From Deltaproteobacteria bacterium (GTDB lineage: Bacteria > Desulfobacterota > Desulfobaccia > Desulfobaccales > Desulfobaccaceae), in NCBI GenBank assembly GCA_019309545.1, contig JAFDGA010000018.1:1-41995 (forward strand): a stretch of 41,995 nucleotides of DNA, written 5' to 3'. How positions within the stretch are numbered: the stretch's first letter is position 1; each line of letters starts with the position of its first letter. The notes under the pieces were generated by a model. The model made no database searches. It was not told the origin of the DNA and saw only the letters and a list, made by a program, of their open reading frames with translations. Below, in pieces: positions 8,817 to 16,904 of the stretch. The translations under genes and the position numbers were made by a program.

Positions 8817-8904
8817 TTTCTATCCAGTGTCTCGGCTTTCTCTATGGTTGCTAAACCCGGTCCAGAACAGTTCAACCGGTTGTTGCCGCCCAACCATGAA
8901 ACCG

Positions 8905-9327
8905 CTACCATCTTCCCAGGTAGGTCCGGCTAAATACCCGCGCCTCGCTGGTCATCTCAGTCACCTCCCGGCCGGTGGACGTGGCGGTGCTGCCGGAAAC
9001 GCTCACCACTGCGGTCCCCTGGGCAATGGCCTTAAGCTGCACCAGCGCATCCTCATACTTCTGCCGTCTGACCACGGGGGCCACACTCCGCCGGGAATAA
9101 AGATGATACAAAGCAATGTCCACCGATAATGACTTGACTCGATCCGGAACCGGATCAAACGGCACCAGGTACTGCACGCCACAGTAGGCATCGATCTCAC
9201 TATCGGCCTTGGCAATCGCCTCCGCCACCACCGCGGCATCGGGCGTACCCCCGGACTCGCTGGTGATTTCAGCCAGTTCTTCCAAGGGAATCATCTTCAG
9301 CAGATCATCTTGGCTGCAATAGGCCAT
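8905..9327 (-). CDS. Mu gp36-like head completion protein (DUF1320 type)
   Basis: The frame opens at 9390, but ATG 9327 has a GGGAGG ribosome site and gives the expected start 'MAYCSQDDLLKMIPLEELAEIT', so 140 residues are annotated. The helical N-terminal half includes 'VVAEAIAKADSEIDAYCGVQY' and 'VPDRVKSLSVDIALYHLY', the hallmark of gp36/DUF1320 connector (adaptor) proteins that sit under the portal. The C-terminal tail is Ser/Thr-rich and probably disordered. It is followed by the gp37-like gene, as in Mu-like phages. Confidence 0.8.
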   Translation of the reverse strand: MAYCSQDDLLKMIPLEELAEITSESGGTPDAAVVAEAIAKADSEIDAYCGVQYLVPFDPVPDRVKSLSVDIALYHLYSRRSVAPVVRRQKYEDALVQLKAIAQGTAVVSVSGSTATSTGREVTEMTSEARVFSRTYLGRW

Positions 9328-9464
9328 CCTGCCTCCCTTTTGTCCGTCTTTGCTGCCCGTCGTCAGTTGCTGACTACTGACCACTTTCACAACCCCGAAT
9401 CGGGGCCTTTCTATCGGTCTGGATCAGACACCGCCTCGGCTTTAATCGAAACTGACAACTAAAA

Positions 9465-9800
9465 CTAAAAGAAATAGGTAATCCTCAAGATACCCGACTT
9501 ATTTTTCGCCTGAATCGCCTTAAACTGCCTTAAATTCTGGGTTCCCCACAATACCATTGAATCGCCGGCCCCCATCAAGTGACCTTCGTCTTTGGCCGGG
9601 GCCTGGCCATCCAGGCGAAAACGGATATCGGCGACCTCCAGGCTTAGCAGCGCCCCCCGGGCTTCCAAATTTTCCGTAATATCCTCCGGTCTGATCTTCG
9701 CCGGAGTCAGGCTGACCGCCATCTCAGCTATGGTAAGGGTTTCATACTCTTTGGGGACCCGTTCCAGGGTTTCTAGATGATTTTTGCTAAGCCAGACCAT
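9465..9800 (-). CDS. Small phage head-region protein of unknown function
   Basis: ATG 9800 is chosen because an AAGGAAGG ribosome site lies 4 bases before it (111 residues); an upstream ATG at 9824 lacks one. The N-terminal half is acidic and amphipathic ('SKNHLETLERVPKEYETLTIAEM'); the C-terminal half 'LMGAGDSMVLWGTQNLRQFKAIQ' and 'GILRITYFF' is beta-rich. It lies directly after the major capsid gene, where Mu-like phages carry gp35 or another small structural protein. I do not recognise a family; a virion role is only inferred from position. Confidence 0.6.
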   Translation of the reverse strand: MVWLSKNHLETLERVPKEYETLTIAEMAVSLTPAKIRPEDITENLEARGALLSLEVADIRFRLDGQAPAKDEGHLMGAGDSMVLWGTQNLRQFKAIQAKNKSGILRITYFF

Positions 9801-9870
9801 ATGCCTTCCTTGGTTAAGGGGCATGATTATTCACGCCCCTGAAATTTGTTTTAAATCTTTAAATACTGAC

Positions 9871-10764
9871 CTAACTTAGCCAATGGACCACCAACAAGTC
9901 GGCCGAGCTTCTCCAGATATTACTTTTGCTGCCCCCGGCAGTGGTATCGCCCAGGATGAAATCAGCATGTAAAATCTCCCGGGCCGCGGCCTCCAAAGAG
10001 GGCGGCACCACCAGCATATTGGGCATAATCCCCAGCGGCACCCCTTCGTCATTGGTAAACGCGGTCATCGCCGCCCGAGCCAGAGAATAATTGGTGGCAT
10101 TCAAGGTCTCTTTGGAGGCATAGGCCAATTGCCACAGGCCATAGCCAAACGAACCCCGATAATTGGCTCCATACAGGTAGCGTCCCGATAAAAAGACTTC
10201 CTGGTCCTCGGGCCGATCCAAAGAGGTGAATTCCACCTCACTGCGCTTCTGGAAGATCAGCGGTTTGATTACCCGTGAGGTATCCAGCAGATACCAGGCG
10301 GTCCCCGTCCCCCCCGCGAAGTTGCTTTGGGTGCCGCTCCCTACCGGATGGTCCGTATCAAAGAAATTTTGACCGTCGTAGCAGGCGGTGCTAAAGCCTT
10401 GCGGCAGCAGGCCGAAAACCTGTTGGTTGATATGATGGGCCGCCTGTTCAGCCAGAGCCTTCACCAAGTAGGTAAACATTCCCAGCTGATCATCGGCGAT
10501 CTCGTTCTTATGGAGGGTGATACCGTTGGCCCACTCCTGGTTGACCAGGGTATAACTGTAAGCCTTTAAATCCTGAATCCGTCGATTGCCTAGCCATTCA
10601 GTCATCATCGGCACTTCCCCCAGCCATTTGTAATCATTCTGGCTGGTAGTGGAAGGCACCACCATGGCTACCTTTTCATACAAGGCGGGGACCTGGCTCA
10701 TGGTTTCATAAAACAAGGCCCGGGCACTGCGATAAATATCGGCCAGATTTGCTAATCCACGCAT
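9871..10764 (-). CDS. Major capsid protein, Mu gpT-like
   Basis: This 297-residue protein starts at ATG 10764 behind AGGAGG. The pattern is that of Mu gpT major head subunits: 'ALFYETMSQVPALYEKVAMVVPS', 'DYKWLGEVPMMTEWLGNRRIQDL', 'YTLVNQEWANGITLHKNEIADDQLG', 'FFDTDHPVG' and 'MLVVPPSLEAAAREIL' (short blocks). Length matches Mu gpT (about 305). It assembles the HK97-fold head shell. It lies downstream of the protease/scaffold and decoration genes, the order expected of a Mu-type head module. Confidence 0.92.
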   Translation of the reverse strand: MRGLANLADIYRSARALFYETMSQVPALYEKVAMVVPSTTSQNDYKWLGEVPMMTEWLGNRRIQDLKAYSYTLVNQEWANGITLHKNEIADDQLGMFTYLVKALAEQAAHHINQQVFGLLPQGFSTACYDGQNFFDTDHPVGSGTQSNFAGGTGTAWYLLDTSRVIKPLIFQKRSEVEFTSLDRPEDQEVFLSGRYLYGANYRGSFGYGLWQLAYASKETLNATNYSLARAAMTAFTNDEGVPLGIMPNMLVVPPSLEAAAREILHADFILGDTTAGGSKSNIWRSSADLLVVHWLS

Positions 10765-10778
10765 GCTTTGCTTTCCTC

Positions 10779-11189
10779 CTATCGCATGTCAATATCGACC
10801 AAGACACTGGTGGCCGATTTAAAGCCGGCGATTTTGCCACAGGCAATATCATTAGTGGCCTGAGCCGCGGTCCCCACCGTCTGATCGTCCAGCACATAGG
10901 CGCAATCACAAATTTTGGTGATCGCCATGGCTGAGGCCCCGAATTCAAAAACTCCCTTGCGCCATACCCGGACCGATTTAGCCCCGTTGGCCCCGGCGCT
11001 GTTATCCACATATTCTGCTGCTACTCCCAGGAATTTATAATTTGCCGTATCCGCCGCCGGAACCACATAACCGGAGGTGTTGAGGCAGACCAGGGAATTG
11101 GCATAAATAACAGTATTACCGGCTACTTTATAGGGCAATTCATCTCCGGCATACTTCTCCAATCGGCGATCCTCGGTTAATGCCGCCAT
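10779..11189 (-). CDS. Capsid decoration / cement protein (DUF2190-like)
   Basis: This 136-residue protein starts at ATG 11189 behind GGGAGG. It is small and beta-rich, with 'YKVAGNTVIYANSLVCLNTSGYVVPAADTANYKFLGVA' and 'VRVWRKGVFEF' type segments, as in head stabilising (decoration) proteins of the lambda-D or DUF2190 kind. The position between the protease and the major capsid gene fits a cement protein. Two Cys at about residues 95-97 ('ICDCAYVLD') are not obviously metal ligands. Confidence 0.7.
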   Translation of the reverse strand: MAALTEDRRLEKYAGDELPYKVAGNTVIYANSLVCLNTSGYVVPAADTANYKFLGVAAEYVDNSAGANGAKSVRVWRKGVFEFGASAMAITKICDCAYVLDDQTVGTAAQATNDIACGKIAGFKSATSVLVDIDMR

Positions 11190-11191
11190 GT

Positions 11192-12328
11192 TTACTCCCT
11201 CCCTTCAGAATTATATTTTAAGTAAATTTCTTCACTTATCCCCATAAGCTGGTTGATCTCCATCTGACTTGAGCTGAGAGTGGGCTTGGGTTTGCAGTCC
11301 TCCCTCAGATTTAACTGCTCTCCCACCGGAATAATCTTAGGAGCTTGGGCCAGGAACACTTTAAACCCCTCCGGGTCCCGACGGACATATTCTACCGCCC
11401 ATTCCCGCTGGGCCGGGGTCACCTTGCCGGATTTCAGGGCTAACTCCATCAACTCCTTGGAGGACCGCTCCGCCTCGGCTGCCTTGAGCTTGGCCACCTC
11501 TTCCTGAAGCCTCTCCGCACTTGCAACCCCGCTTTTAAGCGCCGCAATCGTGGCCTGGACTTGAGATCGATCGGCAGTATCCGGTAACCCCAAGGCGCTT
11601 AAAATCTCTTCCCGGCTCATCTGGTTGGCGGCTCTGGTTCCATCCGCGGTATAAAACCTTAATGGATCTTGGGGCCGTATCTCCTTTAATTGGCCTTCCA
11701 TCTCCCCGTCCTCATTCTTACAGGCAATTGCGCCTTGTCGAGGGATAGACCAGCTGCCCAGTGGCCCAAAGGTTAAACTGGCAGTCTGATCTTCCAATCC
11801 CTTTCCCTCCATACCCATGGCTGCTGGTCGACTTGGAGCCTCATTGGCCTTTGCCTTGATTTCCGCTGCTCCCCTGGCATCCGCTGCCATCGTCAGTTTG
11901 GCTACCAGGGGCGGCAAGTGATTGATGGCCGGGGTATTGGTCAAAGCCACATGATGCAGGGCGATAGGCCGGCGCGTCTCCCGGTCGAGCGTCAGTACCG
12001 GGGAAAAGTAGCGGTACTCTCGATTATGTAAGTAGTCGCGTCCTTTTTCGGTCCACTCTACCCGCGCCCAGAGGCCATCCTCTCGACTCACCAGGGACTT
12101 GATCCAACCCGCCGCCGGGGCCTGACCGCCTTCCAAAGTCTGATGCTCGTAGTCAATCACCATATCCAGCCCGCGCGCCGTGAAGTGGTTGATGATGTTG
12201 TCGATGGCTTCCTGGTCAACCTCAAACTCCGGACGACCATCTCCCAGGCTGATCAACCCAAGTGGCAATATCCGAATCCACTCCGGGATTCCGGAAGTTT
12301 CGATACTTAATGCAATTTCTTTATGCAT
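11192..12328 (-). CDS. Prohead protease / scaffold, Mu gpI-like
   Basis: This 378-residue protein starts at ATG 12328 behind an AGAGGGAG site. Residues about 1-145 match the Mu I protease: 'RILPLGLISLGDGRPEFEVD', 'LDMVIDYEHQTLEG', 'AAGWIKSLVSREDGLWARVEWTEKG' and 'YRYFSPVLTLDRET' (short blocks). After an acidic linker, residues 230-340 are strongly helical and charged ('GVASAERLQEEVAKLKAAEAERSSKELME'), the scaffold half. In Mu the scaffold is also made alone from an internal start; here internal Met codons near residues 170-210 are possible, with no proof. The gene lies directly after the portal gene, with no MuF-type gp30 between. Confidence 0.88.
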   Translation of the reverse strand: MHKEIALSIETSGIPEWIRILPLGLISLGDGRPEFEVDQEAIDNIINHFTARGLDMVIDYEHQTLEGGQAPAAGWIKSLVSREDGLWARVEWTEKGRDYLHNREYRYFSPVLTLDRETRRPIALHHVALTNTPAINHLPPLVAKLTMAADARGAAEIKAKANEAPSRPAAMGMEGKGLEDQTASLTFGPLGSWSIPRQGAIACKNEDGEMEGQLKEIRPQDPLRFYTADGTRAANQMSREEILSALGLPDTADRSQVQATIAALKSGVASAERLQEEVAKLKAAEAERSSKELMELALKSGKVTPAQREWAVEYVRRDPEGFKVFLAQAPKIIPVGEQLNLREDCKPKPTLSSSQMEINQLMGISEEIYLKYNSEGRE

Positions 12329-12338
12329 TGCTCCCTCT

Positions 12339-13625
12339 TTAATCAGTGTTAGGTGGTGCCTGGCTTTGGATTAATTTCTGCCCTGGTTCCGGCAGGGGGA
12401 TGCCAAACCGCTCCGCCACATGTTCCTGGGTCAGGGGATAACCGATCTTATCCAGATTGACATATACCTCTGATAGGGTCTTAAGGTCCTCCTCTTCGGC
12501 GTATTTGAACCGGAACCAGGGCAGTGGCCTATCCCATCCGAAATTAAACCCTACCAGGGGTTGAATCAACTGAGACCGCAAAGTACGACTCAAGGCCTCG
12601 GCATCTGCCCGCAGCAGATCCTGTCGCACCAGATTATGGGTTTTGGCAGCACTATATGTCCCAGTGCTGCCGGCGGTATCGGTGGTCAGGGTCTGCCCTA
12701 GAATGGCCTTGGACATCTCCCGATTACAAAATTCCGCCATCACTAAATACGGGATATTTTGCCCCGATTGCCGGGCCGAAATCTCCACAAATTCGATCTC
12801 GGTATTCTTACTGATCACCCCGGCAGCATCGGTCCCCAGAGCCCGGATCGCCGCTACTAGGGCATCCCGATCCACCTGACTGGCGGAGGGTTCATACTTT
12901 CCCAACCGCAAGGGCATACCAAAGACCTCATTAAAGGTAGCCCAATCTTTCAGAGCATAATTTTTGAATAGATACATCCAGGCCACAACTCGCAGCATCC
13001 CGGCCCGGGTATCGTAGCCACTGCGAGCTTTGTAACGATGATAGATGATCTTCCATTCCGGCGGCTCAATCCCCCGCCAACGCTCCTGATCAGTAAGAAT
13101 CCGAGGCGTTAAGCTGTCGGAAAAGCAGAGTTTTTTCTGGTTTATCCAGCGCAATCCGCTAACCACCGCCCGATTATCCACGACGTCCCAGAAGATTTCG
13201 CTGACCGCAATGCCCTTGCCGATGGCATCGAGCAGATCAAGCAGGGTGTCCTCAAAATCGTCCAACCCAAAGATAATATCCCCTACAAATCCGGCAATCT
13301 GTCGATCCTGAGGCGTATCGCTATAAGGCAAGATGTCGTAATCAAGGCTCAACACTGCCAGTTTGCGGGTTTGCAGAATACCCGCCAGATGCGGGTCTTT
13401 TTCTTCCATCTCTTCAAAGAGTTCGGCCTGACGGTAAATATCCCCGTAATCTGCCTCCCGGAAGATAGCTACCAAACGCTCCGGCGTCAGACCGGCACTG
13501 GGATAAGTGCTCCATCGGTCCTGTAAATTGACCGCGGCGATTTCCTCAGTCACCGGACTCACCTTTTTCTTATCTAACCTTCGCCCTCGGTGGGCGACCC
13601 AACTGAAAAAATCCTTTAAGGCCAT
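12339..13625 (-). CDS. Portal protein, Mu gp29-like (DUF935 type)
   Basis: ATG 13625 is used (428 residues); the frame also opens two codons earlier with TTG. Typical features are 'VAIFREADYGDIYRQAELFEEMEEKDPHLAGIL' (short blocks), 'DTLLDLLDAIGKGIAVSEI', 'WMYLFKNYALKDWATFNEVFGMPLRLGKYE' and 'CNREMSKAILGQTLTTD'. The ring of portal subunits forms the DNA entry vertex and binds the terminase. It is somewhat shorter than Mu gp29 (about 510). The next gene downstream is the protease, not the MuF minor head gene that normally follows. Confidence 0.9.
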   Translation of the reverse strand: MALKDFFSWVAHRGRRLDKKKVSPVTEEIAAVNLQDRWSTYPSAGLTPERLVAIFREADYGDIYRQAELFEEMEEKDPHLAGILQTRKLAVLSLDYDILPYSDTPQDRQIAGFVGDIIFGLDDFEDTLLDLLDAIGKGIAVSEIFWDVVDNRAVVSGLRWINQKKLCFSDSLTPRILTDQERWRGIEPPEWKIIYHRYKARSGYDTRAGMLRVVAWMYLFKNYALKDWATFNEVFGMPLRLGKYEPSASQVDRDALVAAIRALGTDAAGVISKNTEIEFVEISARQSGQNIPYLVMAEFCNREMSKAILGQTLTTDTAGSTGTYSAAKTHNLVRQDLLRADAEALSRTLRSQLIQPLVGFNFGWDRPLPWFRFKYAEEEDLKTLSEVYVNLDKIGYPLTQEHVAERFGIPLPEPGQKLIQSQAPPNTD

Positions 13626-13717
13626 AATCAAACCCTGATCCTTGCAATCATTGGTGGACTGGTAAACTTCCTTCAGACTTGCTTTGAAACTGGTACAGAA
13701 ACCAGGAAACTGAAAAC

Positions 13718-15418
13718 TCAGTACGCTCCTCTGCTCCCAAAGGCCCGCTTCTGCAGCGGCGCATAACGGGGCAACCCTACCGGCAATCTCTGGGCCAGCC
13801 GGATAGCTCCTTCCAACGCGTCAGGGCCATCATCATGGATCGACGCCGAAGGAAAATAAAGCAATTGCTCGATTAAAAGTTCCTGATCGGAATGTCCTCG
13901 GATAAACCGGATCTTACCTCGCTCCAACAGAGGTGATAGACCGGCAATCCGGGTCTCCTTGGCTATCCGGTTGGTCACTCCTTTGATGGGCAGAATCTGG
14001 CCCCGCTCCTGACCCAGGCGCTCAAACTCCTTGAGGAGCAACCGCTGGAAAAGATTGTCTTCCACTCCTAACAGATGGTAATTAAATTCTTGATGTCGAT
14101 CAAAAATGATATTTAAGGTGTGTTCTAAGGTGGCCTTCTGAATAAAGGCATCCAGGACATAAAAGACCATTTCCTTGGAATCGAAACCTACCGTGACACA
14201 GGCTTTGTAATCGGCGCTGGCCCCGCTTTCAATAGATGGGTCAAAGAATCCAGTGACAATTAAATTTCGATCCTTTAAACAATCCGGATGGTAATAATGG
14301 ATCCACTGTTGCTGGAACAGCCCGGCTTCCTGGACCGGTTCGTTCATCTTTTCCCGATTGAACGCTACGGTCCCCATCAATTGCTTCTCCAACAACAGCT
14401 TCTTCAGGGGGTGCTTGGCCTCCCATAAAGAGGTGCCATCTTCCTGAATGGCCCGGTAGATGCGGCGCCCGAAATAGCAGTAAGGTTCCTCCTCACTGGT
14501 CAGCATGATGTGAAGGGCACTATGCCAACGCAACACCGTGCCGATAATAAACAGATTTCCCCCGGCATCGATGGCCGGGTAGACGGCTGACTTGACCCAG
14601 TTTAATATTTGCTGGACGATTTTTGGGTTGCGGACATTGGTATCGTTTTCCAAGTCATCCAAGATCACCAGATCCGGACGCCATTGGCGGTGCTTGAGGC
14701 CGCGCAGCCTTTGCCCCCGCCCCCGGGCCTTGACGCGAATGTCATTTGTGGTCACAAAATCATTGACTGGACGGTTGCCCTTCACCAGTTCCCCGAAATC
14801 ATCTCGTATCCGATCATTGTATAATAATTCCAAGTAGATGTATCCCGTCAGGTCGCTGGCCAGGTCTTCGGTATCACTACCGATAATGATAAAATGACGT
14901 TTGCCAAAGCAGATTTGATGCAGCACATACCCGAAAGAACATAAGGTCGTCTTGGCAAATTCCCGGGGGGCCGCCACCACTACCGGGGTTACCGCAGTCG
15001 CCAGGCCGTCGTTTCCCTCCGCTTCCTTCTCCGGCTCCGCCTCCGGGCTCTTTAATACTGCTCTTTGTTCTAATAACTTCACTAACTCATACTGAAAGGG
15101 GGCTGGGGCCTGAGAAAAATAGTGCGGCAGATAGGTCTTACAAAAAAATAGGGGGTCCCGGGCCGCCCGTTGGAGCCGATCTTCCCGCTGACCCTCGGTC
15201 TCGGGAAGGAAGGAGGTCACTTCCAGATTCAGCCGGATCAATATCTCATCCACCCGCTGCCGAAACTCAGTCCGAGTCAACTTCCTTTTCAGAGTCATCG
15301 ACTTCTTTCTCCTGGGAGGCTTGGCCGCTGATTGCTCCTGGTCGGTCCGCTTCTCCGAACTGACTATTTTTTCTCCTCCAACTCTTGGAAAAACTCTTGA
15401 ATCCGACGTGAGAAACAT
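13718..15418 (-). CDS. Phage terminase large subunit
   Basis: This 566-residue frame overlaps the small terminase by 55 bases from ATG 15418 (GGGAG site). An alternative ATG at 15298 with AGGAG would remove 40 poorly structured residues. The ATPase half has a Walker-A-like 'APREFAKTTLC' at about 150-160 (R/E-type loop, not classic GxxxxGKT), adenine-side 'FIIIGSDTEDLA', and Walker B 'VILDDLEND' at about 251-259. The nuclease half has 'VTGFFDPS', 'LLGVEDN' and 'HDDGPDALEGAI', the acidic cluster of the RNase-H-like fold. It cuts and pumps DNA into the head. Confidence 0.9.
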   Translation of the reverse strand: MFLTSDSRVFPRVGGEKIVSSEKRTDQEQSAAKPPRRKKSMTLKRKLTRTEFRQRVDEILIRLNLEVTSFLPETEGQREDRLQRAARDPLFFCKTYLPHYFSQAPAPFQYELVKLLEQRAVLKSPEAEPEKEAEGNDGLATAVTPVVVAAPREFAKTTLCSFGYVLHQICFGKRHFIIIGSDTEDLASDLTGYIYLELLYNDRIRDDFGELVKGNRPVNDFVTTNDIRVKARGRGQRLRGLKHRQWRPDLVILDDLENDTNVRNPKIVQQILNWVKSAVYPAIDAGGNLFIIGTVLRWHSALHIMLTSEEEPYCYFGRRIYRAIQEDGTSLWEAKHPLKKLLLEKQLMGTVAFNREKMNEPVQEAGLFQQQWIHYYHPDCLKDRNLIVTGFFDPSIESGASADYKACVTVGFDSKEMVFYVLDAFIQKATLEHTLNIIFDRHQEFNYHLLGVEDNLFQRLLLKEFERLGQERGQILPIKGVTNRIAKETRIAGLSPLLERGKIRFIRGHSDQELLIEQLLYFPSASIHDDGPDALEGAIRLAQRLPVGLPRYAPLQKRAFGSRGAY

Positions 15419-15834
15419 CGCAACTCCCTTGGATCTCTGACCTGTTGGCGCAAAAATTCAACAAATTGACTCATTACCTCCAGGGCTGCGACTCTTAGAT
15501 CCCAGGCCTGCTTGCCTAACCGATCGATGAGGGTGATCAATTTCGTCAACTCCTCTACTTCCGCGGCCCGGAGATCTCCCTTGGCTAATAGCCTCTCCGT
15601 TTTCTGGCGCAGCACCCCTTTTAACGCTTCCCCTAACAGGCGAGGAGAGCGATGGGCGGCTTGCCGTTTTTCTTCCCAATGACCCTGTTTCTGCCAACTC
15701 TTTAAAGTTCTCTGGGCTACCGGCAAAATGTTCCCGATCTCTTCTACACTCTTCCCGGCCAGATACAGAGATTGGGCTTCGGCACAGTAAAGCTCCCGTT
15801 TGCTTTCTCGCTTGGATTTCCTAACTGTCGCCAT
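15364..15834 (-). CDS. Phage terminase small subunit (Mu gp27/DUF1804-like)
   Basis: This 156-residue protein starts at ATG 15834. The N-terminal HTH is visible ('AQSLYLAGKSVEEIGNILPVAQRTLKSWQKQGHWEEKRQ', in short blocks), followed by long helices that would form the oligomerisation core. It recognises the DNA to be packaged and passes it to the large subunit, whose gene overlaps its 3' end. No clear ribosome site precedes the start; the DNA before it is AT-rich (TATATATA at about -14), so a promoter very near the start codon is possible. Confidence 0.75.
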   Translation of the reverse strand: MATVRKSKRESKRELYCAEAQSLYLAGKSVEEIGNILPVAQRTLKSWQKQGHWEEKRQAAHRSPRLLGEALKGVLRQKTERLLAKGDLRAAEVEELTKLITLIDRLGKQAWDLRVAALEVMSQFVEFLRQQVRDPRELRCFSRRIQEFFQELEEKK

Positions 15835-15952
15835 AGTGGCGATTTATATATATGAAATCATTAATAATTACCAGAACGCCTGGATAATCTGGCACAATCA
15901 TTGCGCTAGGGTCACCACAATGGCCTCTCCACCTACCATCCGCTGCTCCTCT

Positions 15953-16126
15953 TCACCAGATCACTTCCAACATCAACTGCACCGAGCTCTCCAAAATCCG
16001 TAGACTTCCCTCGCTTAACTTGATGCCTCTTAGCTTGCCCTCCCAAAACCAGCGATAAACCGTGGAGCGCGATACCCCTAATCGCTGAGCCACCTCTCGC
16101 GGTCGTAACAATCGGTCCTGATTCAT
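15953..16126 (-). CDS. Excisionase-type HTH protein (HTH_17 / AlpA-like)
   Basis: ATG 16126 with GGAGGGG 4 bases upstream is chosen (57 residues). The protein is one winged-helix unit: 'LLRPREVAQRLGVSRSTVYRWFWEGKLRGIKLSEGSLRILESSV'-type blocks, matching MerR-like excisionase/HTH_17 DNA-binding domains. Such proteins act as recombination directionality factors or as activators of phage genes (AlpA). It lies 118 bases upstream of the small terminase, on the same strand, so it could control late transcription. A paralogue on the plus strand lies 474 bases away. Confidence 0.75.
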   Translation of the reverse strand: MNQDRLLRPREVAQRLGVSRSTVYRWFWEGKLRGIKLSEGSLRILESSVQLMLEVIW

Positions 16127-16271
16127 TTTCCCCTCCATGGTCACCCTTTGCTTCAGACCCTGTTTCAAGAATCATGTCCAACAAGAGAAAAATGTCCTCT
16201 CCTGTCACTGAAACCAGGAGATTTTCTCGTTGACTGCAAATCTGCTTGATATTTCATCACTTATGCCGTAG

Positions 16272-16286
16272 AGCGGTCAGACCGCT
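16272..16286. promoter_or_regulatory. Palindrome, candidate operator
   Basis: AGCGGTC-A-GACCGCT is a perfect 7-bp inverted repeat about one central base, 146 bases upstream of the minus-strand HTH gene. A regulator-binding site is one possible reading; no factor can be named. Confidence 0.35.
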
Positions 16287-16372
16287 ACCTTATCCGCCCG
16301 GCTCGGCGGTTATTGTCAGGGTGGAAGGAACCGGAAAATCAACAAAAAGAACTGAACAGCCCTAGAGAGATC

Positions 16373-16420
16373 AAAAAAACCCCTAGAAATTAGGGAAAAT
16401 CTCTCCTAAAAATCTAGGGG
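16373..16420 (-). terminator. Rho-independent terminator, minus strand, nested stem
   Basis: The minus strand reads CCCCTAGA, an inner TTAGG/CCTAA stem, TCTAGGGG and then TTTTTTT. The outer stem is 8 bp and the inner 5 bp. A competing 7-bp pairing (GAGAGAT with ATCTCTC) is also possible. No gene on the minus strand precedes it closely. Confidence 0.6.
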
Positions 16421-16483
16421 TATTCGCAGGAATCTGGTGGCTTATTTATTATTAATAATATTTACTGATACTTATAAAATGTC

Positions 16484-16534
16484 GTTATCGGCCTCAGTTT
16501 TGCTTAGAAAATAACCCAAAAATTTTGTTATCGG
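16484..16534. repeat. Direct repeat GTTATCGG x2 upstream of HTH gene
   Basis: The octamer GTTATCGG occurs at 16484-16491 and 16527-16534, starts 43 bases apart (about four helical turns), 66-116 bases before the plus-strand HTH gene. It may be a paired binding site; chance is not excluded. Confidence 0.3.
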
Positions 16535-16599
16535 AAACCTAGACCAGCCTCTCTAAATTTATCCAAGCAGGCAGAAACGCATTTGAAAGGAGGAGAATT

Positions 16600-16803
16600 A
16601 TGGAATTTATCAACAGAAAACGGTTATTCCGTCCGGACGAAGTTGCCCAGCTGCTGGACCTCTCACGCCGGACCATCTATCGCATGATCCGTGATGGTCG
16701 ATTAAACGGGGTGCGCCTGGGATCTCGTCCCTGGCGAGTTCCTCGAGAAGCGCTGATAGCTCTGTGTCCGGAAATTTTTAACCCTCACACTACTAGATAT
16801 TAG
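16600..16803 (+). CDS. Excisionase-type HTH protein (HTH_17)
   Basis: This 67-residue protein follows a very strong ribosome site (AAAGGAGGAGAATT-ATG). It is a single winged-helix DNA-binding domain: 'RLFRPDEVAQLLDLSRRTIYRMIRDGRLNGVRLGSRPWRVPREAL' type blocks, the excisionase/HTH_17 signature, with a short C-terminal tail. It is related in pattern to the minus-strand HTH protein at 15953-16126 but is not a close copy. The role could be excision, regulation of the phage genes or a cellular regulator; the sequence cannot decide between these. Confidence 0.75.
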   Translation: MEFINRKRLFRPDEVAQLLDLSRRTIYRMIRDGRLNGVRLGSRPWRVPREALIALCPEIFNPHTTRY

Positions 16804-16842
16804 GTCAGAAAAAGGTTTCCCCCAACCCATTCTCACAACCTT

Positions 16843-16904
16843 AGGGGAGGTTGGGAGGGAAGCTGAAGGGAGGGCGGGGGGTCGGCAGTCCCCCAACCTC
16901 CCCT
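16843..16904. repeat. 13-bp inverted repeat with G-run loop (potential G-quadruplex)
   Basis: AGGGGAGGTTGGG (16843-16855) pairs perfectly with CCCAACCTCCCCT (16892-16904). The loop contains GGGAGGG, GGGAGGG and GGGGGG, five runs of three or more G between 16853 and 16881. No T tract follows on either strand, so it is not a normal terminator. Confidence 0.6.

Larger units (their letters stand above)
16127..16599. other. 473-base non-coding region between two divergent HTH genes
   Basis: No credible gene is seen. The stretch holds a short palindrome at 16272-16286 (AGCGGTC-A-GACCGCT), a nested hairpin that would end transcripts of the minus strand (16373-16420), an AT-rich tract around 16440-16480 and a direct repeat GTTATCGG at 16484 and 16527. 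It probably contains the promoters of the two HTH genes and may mark the phage boundary. Confidence 0.6.

Noticed and set aside
9403-9415. Terminator at CCCCGAATCGGGG
   Set aside because: The stem is only about 4 bp with a usable loop and is followed by a poor T tract.
15800-16003. Plus-strand 67-codon frame near the small terminase
   Set aside because: No ribosome site and low-complexity translation; it overlaps the start of the minus-strand genes.
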